Source of the DNA: Verrucomicrobia bacterium Ga0077533
GTDB taxonomy: Bacteria; Verrucomicrobiota; Verrucomicrobiia; Opitutales; Opitutaceae
DNA length: 32,151 nt
Direction: 5' to 3'
NCBI GenBank assembly: GCA_001464505.1
Contig: LNEH01000139.1
Coordinates: forward strand, 1-32,151
Positions 26,529 through 32,151 of the stretch are shown piece by piece. The position numbers and the translations under genes were made by a program. The notes beneath the pieces are model-generated. The model was not told where the DNA came from and searched no databases. It saw only the letters and a program-made list of their open reading frames with translations. How positions within the stretch are numbered: the stretch's first letter is position 1; each line of letters begins with the position of its first letter.

Positions 26529-27062
26529 ATGAATAACTACCGCAACTTCCTCACCCTGGGCGTGGGCTCCACGCTGCTCCTCAGCTCATTCTTTACCTCC
26601 GGTTGCGTCACGGATGATTCCAACACCGAACGCGGCGCCTTGGGTGGCGCCGTGGCCGGAGCCATCCTCGGCGGCGTCATCGGCCATCAGTCCGGCGAGC
26701 GCGACAAAGGCATTGCCGCCGGCGCCGCCACCGGGGCCATCGTCGGTGCCATCGCCGGCAACCGCGAGGATCGCCGCGTCCAGGAAATCCAGGCCCAGCG
26801 CCGGATTGCCGAAGAAGCCGCCGCTCGTTCGCGGGCCGAGGCCGACGCCCAGCGCCAGCGCATGATCGCACAAGGCAAATCCGTCGAGGACAAGGAACTG
26901 CTCGCCGCGCGGCAGCGGGCTGAGGCGGCGGAGGCCGAGGTGGCCCGTCTGCGCGCCGAGGAGGACGCCGCCCTCAAGAAAGCCAGGCAGTTGGAGGAAT
27001 ACCAAGCCCGGGAAGCCGCCGCCAAGGCCGAGGCCGAGCGCATCCGCACCGGCAAGCAATAG
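26529..27062 (+). CDS. Glycine-zipper lipoprotein with coiled-coil tail
   Basis: The 177-residue protein has a lipoprotein signal ending at a lipobox, TSGC, with the acylated cysteine at C26. The following VTDD has Asp at +3, so outer-membrane sorting is possible under enterobacterial rules, whose validity here is unknown. Residues 35-75 form two glycine-zipper hairpins (GALGGAVAGAILGGVIGHQS and GIAAGAATGAIVGAIAGN), a fold seen in YMGG/OmpA-associated lipoproteins. The C-terminal 90 residues are Ala/Glu/Arg-rich and strongly predicted by eye as coiled coil. ATG 26529 is preferred over an upstream TTG at 26490 because it gives a proper signal peptide. An intrinsic terminator follows. Confidence 0.88.
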   Translation: MNNYRNFLTLGVGSTLLLSSFFTSGCVTDDSNTERGALGGAVAGAILGGVIGHQSGERDKGIAAGAATGAIVGAIAGNREDRRVQEIQAQRRIAEEAAARSRAEADAQRQRMIAQGKSVEDKELLAARQRAEAAEAEVARLRAEEDAALKKARQLEEYQAREAAAKAEAERIRTGKQ

Positions 27063-27070
27063 ACCGACCG

Positions 27071-27104
27071 AAAAGCCCGCGCCAATCGCGGGCTTTTCGT
27101 TTTG
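27071..27104 (+). terminator. Intrinsic terminator of the lipoprotein gene
   Basis: A perfect hairpin AAAAGCCCGCG-CCAAT-CGCGGGCTTTT (27071-27097) is followed by CGTTTT. The GC-rich stem and T-run eight bases after the stop codon make this the clearest terminator in the window. Confidence 0.9.
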
Positions 27105-27163
27105 TAGGGCGGGATCGCTGATCCCGCCACGCACCAAGGCGGGGTCAACGACTCCGCCCTGCA
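27103..27163. repeat. Composite hairpin repeat, TGTAG/CTGCA clamp (copy 2)
   Basis: The element runs TGTAGGGCGGGATC ... GACTCCGCCCTGCA. It encloses the perfect hairpin GGCGGGATC-GCT-GATCCCGCC and the near-perfect GGCGGGGTC-AAC-GACTCCGCC, and the whole is an inverted repeat of about 26-base arms. It lies between convergent genes, after the terminator. Confidence 0.85.
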
Positions 27164-27167
27164 TTTC

Positions 27168-29264
27168 TCACTTCAGGTATTTCGCCAGCCAGGCGTGGAC
27201 CTCGCTGTAGAAGTAGCGGCTGTTTTCGCCCTTCAACACCCAGTGGTTCTCGTCGGGGAAAACGACGAGCTTGCTCGGCACCTGCAGGCGTTGCTGCACG
27301 GCGAAATTCTGGAGCGACTGGTTCAGCGGCACACGGAAATCGAGTTCGCCGACCGTGATGAGGATGGGCGACTTGAAGCCGGTGCCCTTGGCGTGGTTGC
27401 CGGCGAGATAGAACGGGCTCTGCTCCATCCAGACTTTGCTGCCGGCCCAGGGCAGGCCGCCGTTCTGGGTCTCGCGGCCGAACATCGTGTCGCTGGTGCT
27501 CCACTGCGAGGCGAGGTCCATCAGGCCGGCGTGCGAGATGATGCATTTGTAGCGGGTGGTGGTCGCCTGCAGCCAGTTGGCGAGGTGACCGCCGTAGCTG
27601 GCGCCACCGGCGGCGAGGCGCGAACCATCGACGAAATCGTAGCGTTTCACGGCCTCGTCCACGGCCTCGTTGAGCTCGTTGCCGGGGGTCTTGAGTGGAT
27701 CGAGCTTGATGCGGCGGGAGAACTCCTCGCCGAAGCCGGTCGAGCCGGTGTAGTTGGTGAGCAGAATGATGTAGCCCGGCCGGGCGAGCAGGTGGTAGTT
27801 CCAGCGGAGAACGAAGGTGTCGCGCCACATGCTGGCGAAGCCGCCGTGGATGATGGTGATGAGCGGATATTTTTTCGCGGGATCGAAGCCAGCGGGCTTG
27901 ATCAGGATGTTGTGAATGTCGCGGCCCCGGCTGCTTTTGAACCAGAAGTGCTCGGCGGCGGGCGAGTCGAGCTGGGCGCCGCGTTCGGCGTTGAAGGCCG
28001 TGAGCACGCGCGGCGTGCCGTCGAAGCGCCAGACCTCGGCGGGCGCGAGCACGGAATCCCAGGTGCCGACGAGGGCGCGGCCGCCGGCGCTGAGCGAACC
28101 GATGCAGCCGGTGGCGGGCGAAGCCTCCTCGCGCACGGCTCCGCCGCCGCAGGCGACGGAGTAAAGCTTTTCGAGGCCCGCGTGCTCGAAGGTGAACCAG
28201 ATTCGGTCCGAGCCTTGGGGTGTGGCGTAACGGGAGACGGAGCGGTCGAGCCCGGCGGTCAGCACGCGGCGGTTGGCGCGTGCGGGCCAGTCGAAGGCGA
28301 TGAGACGGGCGTTGTTGTAGACCTCGTCGTTGTTGGCGGTGAAGGTGGCGAGCAGGAGCTTGCCGTCGGGCGAGAACGAGAGCTGGCCGTGGTTGCCCAT
28401 CTCGTCGGTAAGCTGCTTCGGTTCACCGCCGGCGAGGGCGACCTCAAAGATTTGTGTGTGGATGAGCGCGAAGGCGGCTTCACCGCGATTGCCGGCCATC
28501 GTGAACACCACGCTGGCGCCTTCGGGCGCCCATTCAGCCTCGATCGCGCCGCCGTCGTCGCTCTGCTGTGCTCCGAAACGGGGGTTGTCGGCGAAATTCG
28601 TGCCGGCGAAGAGGCTGCGCGAGGTCGCTCCGGCCTTCGCCTCCATGACGAAGAGGTGGGCGCGACGGTCATCGAGCCACTTGTCCCAAAAACGCGCGGG
28701 AAAGGACTCATAGGAGCGGGCACTGTATTTGCGGTCCTTGCGTTCTTTGGCCGCTTTCTTGATCGCGGCCTCGTCGTGCGCGCCGGCATAGGCGTCGCTC
28801 ACGAAGAGCAGTTGCGTGCCGTCGGGGCTCCACTTGGGCTGGCGGGCCCCGAGGGTGAGCGACGTCAGGCGCTCGGCCTCGCCGCCGGAGAGGTCGAGAA
28901 TATAGAGCTGGGCGGCTTCGTCGCCCTCGCGTTTGGAGGTGAAGGCCAGCTTGCGACTGTCGGGCGACCAGGCGGCACCGCTTTCACCGGGCTTGTTGAA
29001 AGTGATCTGCCGCGCGGGCGAATCGTCGGTCAGCGACTTGAGCCAGAGGTCGGTGGCCACGTCCTTGGGGTCGTAGGCCGGGTCGGTGACGCCGAACACC
29101 ACCCACTTGCCGTCGGGGCTGGGCGCGGGCGTGCCGAGACGTTTCATGAGCCACACATCCTCGTGGGTGATGGCGCGCTTGGCGGAGGCATCAGCCGCGC
29201 GCACCGCGCCGGTCGTGGCGACCAGCAGCGATAACAGAGCAACAATCAGACGGGGCAATTTCAT
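27168..29264 (-). CDS. Secreted S9-family peptidase (acylaminoacyl/dipeptidyl peptidase-like)
   Basis: The 698-residue protein has a signal peptide (MKLPRLIVALLSLLVATTGA, cleavage near VRAADA), a seven-bladed propeller with TolB-like repeats (PSPDGKWVVFGV, WSPDSRKLAFTSKREG, WSPDGTQLLFVSD), and a C-terminal alpha/beta hydrolase. The nucleophile lies in GGASYGGHLANWL, the Asp probably in ITVGELDFRVPL, and the His in FPDENHWVL. Such enzymes cleave short peptides in the periplasm. The ATG at 29264 is set by the signal peptide; the frame extends 29 codons further without coding character. It is monocistronic, with repeats on both sides. Confidence 0.92.
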   Translation of the reverse strand: MKLPRLIVALLSLLVATTGAVRAADASAKRAITHEDVWLMKRLGTPAPSPDGKWVVFGVTDPAYDPKDVATDLWLKSLTDDSPARQITFNKPGESGAAWSPDSRKLAFTSKREGDEAAQLYILDLSGGEAERLTSLTLGARQPKWSPDGTQLLFVSDAYAGAHDEAAIKKAAKERKDRKYSARSYESFPARFWDKWLDDRRAHLFVMEAKAGATSRSLFAGTNFADNPRFGAQQSDDGGAIEAEWAPEGASVVFTMAGNRGEAAFALIHTQIFEVALAGGEPKQLTDEMGNHGQLSFSPDGKLLLATFTANNDEVYNNARLIAFDWPARANRRVLTAGLDRSVSRYATPQGSDRIWFTFEHAGLEKLYSVACGGGAVREEASPATGCIGSLSAGGRALVGTWDSVLAPAEVWRFDGTPRVLTAFNAERGAQLDSPAAEHFWFKSSRGRDIHNILIKPAGFDPAKKYPLITIIHGGFASMWRDTFVLRWNYHLLARPGYIILLTNYTGSTGFGEEFSRRIKLDPLKTPGNELNEAVDEAVKRYDFVDGSRLAAGGASYGGHLANWLQATTTRYKCIISHAGLMDLASQWSTSDTMFGRETQNGGLPWAGSKVWMEQSPFYLAGNHAKGTGFKSPILITVGELDFRVPLNQSLQNFAVQQRLQVPSKLVVFPDENHWVLKGENSRYFYSEVHAWLAKYLK

Positions 29265-29361
29265 AGGGGGATACGGGGACGCTATGCTGGGGCGAACGGG
29301 TTGAAAGGTGAAAGTTGCAGGATCGGACAACGTCGAAACACCCCAAACCAAACCCCGATCA

Positions 29362-29442
29362 TTTTTAACGCGGAGGTCGCGGAGGCCGCAGAGAAATCCA
29401 AGCGTAGTATCTCCGCGACCTCTGTGTTCTCCGCGTTAAAAA
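29362..29442. repeat. Inverted repeat with GGAGGTCGC-type 9-base units
   Basis: The left arm TTTTTAACGCGGAGGTCGCG continues as GAGGCCGCAGAG. The right arm TCTCCGCGACCTCTGTGTTC continues as TCCGCGTTAAAAA. The arms are tandem 9-base units (GGAGGTCGC and variants) and match the inner arms of the 4357-4521 element. It lies between dprA and the S9 peptidase gene, ten bases from the dprA stop. Confidence 0.8.
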
Positions 29443-29452
29443 TGCCTTGGAG

Positions 29453-30583
29453 TTATGAACGGGCCTCAAACGTGCCATCCGCGCGCTTCTGCACGAGCTT
29501 TTTCAGCTCCAAACCCATGAGTGCCGCCGACACTTCCGGCGAACTCAGCCCGGTGGCGGCGGTCAGGGCGTCAATGCCCAGGATGCCCCCGCCGGCAAAG
29601 GCCGCGACGACGCGCCGTTCCGTCTCGTCGAGCTGCGGCATGAGTTGCTCCAGCAGCTTCGGCTGGCCCTCGGTCGTGATGGCCTGCGGCCGCAGGCCGT
29701 CGAGATAGTTCAGCTCGTTGAGAATGTCATCCACGCCGGTGAACAGCGTGGCGCCATCGCGGATGAGCTGGTGGCAGCCGGCGCTGCTCGGCTGGTCGAT
29801 GCGCCCCGGCACGGCGTAGATCAACCGCCCCTGCTCGCCGGCGAAGCGCGCGGTGATCATCGCCCCGCCCTGCACGTCGCTCTCGACGATCACCACGGCC
29901 TCGCAAATGCCCGAGACGACACGGTTGCGCATGGGAAAGGTCTGCTTGTCGGCTTTCCGGCCGAAAGGAAATTCCGAGAGCACCGCCCCGGTTTCGACAA
30001 TGCGCCGGTAGAGGTCAAGGTTCTCGGGCGGGTAAACGATGTCGATGCCACAGCCGAGCACGGCGGCGGTCCTGCCCCCCACCGACAGCGCCCCCTCGTG
30101 CGCGGCGGTGTCGATGCCCCGGGCCAGCCCGCTCACCACGCAGAAACCCAGCCGGGCGAGATCGGCGCCGAGTTTTTTGGCCACCGACTGTCCGTAGAGC
30201 GTCGTGCGTCGGCTGCCGACGACCGCGATGCATGGTTGCTCGAAAAGATAATCGCCCTTGCGGTAGAGCCCGATGGGTGGGTCGTGGATTTCGCGCAGCA
30301 TTTTCGGATAACCCGGATCGCGCGCCGTGATGAAGGTCGCCCCCGCCTGCGCCAGCCGTTCCTCCTCGCGGGTGAGGTCGAAATGGGTGCGCCAGTTGAC
30401 CAGGGCCGCGCTCGTCTCGGGGCCGACGCCGCGCACCGCCTCAAGCCGGCGCTTGTCCGCCGCGAGAATGTCGCGCGGGTCGCCGCCGAAGGCCTCCAGC
30501 AGACGATGCAGCGTGATGGGGCCGATGTTGGGCAGATCGTTCAGGATCATGAACGCCTGCCGCTCGGTCAGGGGGTCTGCCAT
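29453..30583 (-). CDS. dprA: DNA-processing protein DprA
   Basis: The 376-residue protein binds incoming single-stranded DNA during natural transformation and loads RecA. The N-terminal helical SAM-like region (about 1-75) contains LPNIGPITLHRLLEAFGG and the HhH-like RGVGPETSAALV. The central Rossmann-like domain carries CIAVVGSRRTTLYGQ, VVSGLARGIDTAAHEGAL, FPMRNRVVSGICEAVVIVES and QGGAMITARFAGEQGR. The C-terminal winged-helix-like DML1 segment (about 310-376) is present. The start ATG (30581-30583) overlaps the end of the upstream NAD(P)HX repair gene by 16 bases, indicating an operon. Confidence 0.95.
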   Translation of the reverse strand: MADPLTERQAFMILNDLPNIGPITLHRLLEAFGGDPRDILAADKRRLEAVRGVGPETSAALVNWRTHFDLTREEERLAQAGATFITARDPGYPKMLREIHDPPIGLYRKGDYLFEQPCIAVVGSRRTTLYGQSVAKKLGADLARLGFCVVSGLARGIDTAAHEGALSVGGRTAAVLGCGIDIVYPPENLDLYRRIVETGAVLSEFPFGRKADKQTFPMRNRVVSGICEAVVIVESDVQGGAMITARFAGEQGRLIYAVPGRIDQPSSAGCHQLIRDGATLFTGVDDILNELNYLDGLRPQAITTEGQPKLLEQLMPQLDETERRVVAAFAGGGILGIDALTAATGLSSPEVSAALMGLELKKLVQKRADGTFEARS

Positions 30584-32103
30584 GGCGTGGGTTGGAGCGC
30601 GGGCCCGAGTTGTTCCAGAATTTCAGATATTTCTACGGTGACCTGACCATAGGCGCGAGCCAGTAAATCGGCCGCGCGGCCGTGCCACACCACGCCCCGG
30701 CAGGCGGCCAGCATCGGCTCATCCGGCTTCTGGGCCAGCAGGCCGCCGATCAACCCGGCGAGGATGTCGCCGCTGCCACCGCGCGCCAGCACAGGACCGC
30801 CAAAGGGGCTGTGATAAATTGTTTTTCCATCGGTCACGCGGGTCAGGGGTCCCTTCAGCACCAGCACGCCCTGCGGCGCGGTGAAGTTTCCTTCGGTGAA
30901 CAGCGCCGGGGCGATCCGCTCAAACTCCCCGGCGTGGGGCGTGCCAATGAAGACCTTGTCGCGCACGTGCGCCACCACCTCCGGCCGCAACGCATCGGCA
31001 TCGAGGACCAACGGGACCGTCGCCTCGCCTGCCAGTTGCGCAGCCAAGGCCACGGTTGCGGTCTCCGCGCCCAAGCCGGGGCCGATCAGCAGCGCGGTGG
31101 CCTTCGCCGACCGCGCCCGCACCAGGTCCGCCGTGCTTGGGGCGAGTCCGCCGGTCGCCGTCACCGGGCAGCCCACCCACATCACCTCCGGATGACGCGC
31201 GGCGTATTCCGGGGCGAATTTCTCCGGCACAAACGCCGTGACCAACCCCGCCCCGCTGCGCAGCGCCGCCCGCGCGGCCAGCACCACCGCCCCAGGATAA
31301 CTGTGCGAGCCGCCGACTATGAGAAGGTGTCCGAAGGTGCGCTTGTCTGACTGCGTCACACGCAGCTCCGCCAGCGGTTTCAGCAACTGCTCGAGCAAAA
31401 TGCGTTCCGGCGCGTCAGGCGCGGAGTCCTCGTGGAGCAGACCGATGTCCACATAACGCAGCCGGCCGACCACGGCGGCGTGGCGCGGCAACAGCGCGGG
31501 ATATTTCACGCTGCCCGTCGCGTAGGTGAAATCGGCGTGGAAGCAGGTGGCCACGCTCGTCTCGCCCATTCCGCTGGGCAGGTCCACCGCCGCGCGGAAA
31601 CGGATGCACGGGTGTTTGTTCACCTGCACGATAAGCGCGGCGATTGCCGCATCCATCGGCGCGCGGAATTGAAAGCCAAAGATACCGTCGAGACACAGCG
31701 CGTATTCCTGACCGGTCGCCAGCGCCTGCCCGGCCGGAAGGATCTGCACGCGGCCCGGGGCCTGTTCGCGCAGCCAGTCGAGCGCCCGGCCCGCCAGAGG
31801 ACGCAGCTCACCCGCGCCGAAGGCCAGCACGACGACCGCCTTGGCGTCGGAGCGCTCATTGATGATGGTTCGCGCGGTCAGCAAGGCGTCGCCGCCGTTG
31901 TGGCCCTTGCCCGCCAGCACGAGAATCCGGCCGCGCGCCGGCAGGCCGCCGATTTCCTTGTAGTCGTCGAGGATCGCGAGCGCGACCTTGGCCCCGGCTT
32001 CCTGCATGGCCGACCACTCCAGCGACTCGTCCGTGAGCCAGGCCTTTTCCCACGCCTTGGCCTCGGCGCAGGTGAGAACCGGATGGGAGGGAACGGGATG
32101 CAT
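30568..32103 (-). CDS. nnr: Bifunctional NAD(P)HX epimerase / ADP-dependent NAD(P)HX dehydratase
   Basis: The 511-residue enzyme repairs hydrated NADH and NADPH. The N-terminal YjeF_N epimerase domain (about 1-215) has VLAGKGHNGGDALLTART and CLDGIFGFQF. The C-terminal ribokinase-like dehydratase domain (about 230-511) has LLIVGGSHSYPGAVVLAARA, LLIGPGLG, LDADAL, GTPHAGEF and LARGGSGDILAGLIGGLLAQ, the last bearing the catalytic Asp. The length is typical of the fused form. The ATG is at 32101-32103. It is followed by dprA with an overlap, a pairing seen in other bacteria. Confidence 0.95.
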   Translation of the reverse strand: MHPVPSHPVLTCAEAKAWEKAWLTDESLEWSAMQEAGAKVALAILDDYKEIGGLPARGRILVLAGKGHNGGDALLTARTIINERSDAKAVVVLAFGAGELRPLAGRALDWLREQAPGRVQILPAGQALATGQEYALCLDGIFGFQFRAPMDAAIAALIVQVNKHPCIRFRAAVDLPSGMGETSVATCFHADFTYATGSVKYPALLPRHAAVVGRLRYVDIGLLHEDSAPDAPERILLEQLLKPLAELRVTQSDKRTFGHLLIVGGSHSYPGAVVLAARAALRSGAGLVTAFVPEKFAPEYAARHPEVMWVGCPVTATGGLAPSTADLVRARSAKATALLIGPGLGAETATVALAAQLAGEATVPLVLDADALRPEVVAHVRDKVFIGTPHAGEFERIAPALFTEGNFTAPQGVLVLKGPLTRVTDGKTIYHSPFGGPVLARGGSGDILAGLIGGLLAQKPDEPMLAACRGVVWHGRAADLLARAYGQVTVEISEILEQLGPALQPTPWQTP

Positions 32104-32139
32104 AGAACTCCTATAGCGGCCGAAAAACGGACCCAGTCC

Positions 32140-32151
32140 TGTAGCGGCGGT
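32140..32151. repeat. Start of another TGTAG-clamped hairpin repeat (cut by window edge)
   Basis: The last twelve bases, TGTAGCGGCGGT, match the left clamp of the 24291-24340 element. A degenerate TATAGCGGCCG lies 28 bases before. The rest is beyond the window. Confidence 0.45.

Overview
The window looks like GC-rich bacterial chromosome, most probably from the Verrucomicrobiota and plausibly from the Opitutaceae. This rests on the gene content, an enlarged SecA with a SEC-C tail, many genes without a clear Shine-Dalgarno sequence, and numerous composite intergenic hairpins. No taxonomic marker gene is present, so the assignment is an inference.

Layout. 1-1000: edge of an accessory patch, holding the N-terminus of a GHKL-type ATPase cut by the window edge and a vapBC-like module whose toxin carries an internal deletion. 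1145-4343: thymidine kinase, an acetyl-CoA hydrolase/transferase family protein and a seven-bladed lactonase, all on the plus strand. 4525-12213: a tight minus-strand run, secA > C5 DNA methyltransferase > restriction endonuclease > HAD hydrolase > lnt, in which a type II restriction-modification pair sits inside a housekeeping run. 12431-14534: a periplasmic purine nucleoside permease-like protein and UDP-glucuronate decarboxylase. 14830-20334: a SIR2-like protein, a TIR protein and a very large nSTAND/WD40 protein on the plus strand, with three single-base frame breaks across the cluster. This is the most likely defence or signalling system here. 20369-24289: three toxin-antitoxin modules interleaved with two degenerate copies of the 3' part of tgt, followed by full-length tgt. 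24403-27062: glutamine amidotransferase (PabA/TrpG), NrdR, an unknown protein, a HIT protein and a glycine-zipper lipoprotein. 27168-32103: a secreted S9 peptidase, DprA and bifunctional NAD(P)HX repair enzyme on the minus strand.

Five families of inverted repeats lie between genes. Some are cloverleaf-like, with an outer clamp enclosing two small hairpins. Others have long arms built from tandem 7- or 9-nt units. One of them provides the start codon and first residues of the STAND protein.

The main points for a second look are the SIR2/TIR/STAND cluster with its frame breaks, the repeated tgt 3' ends around the toxin-antitoxin modules, a shared TTGAC box exactly 29 nt before the start of all three of those modules, and the hairpin repeat families. 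No tRNA, rRNA or CRISPR array was seen.
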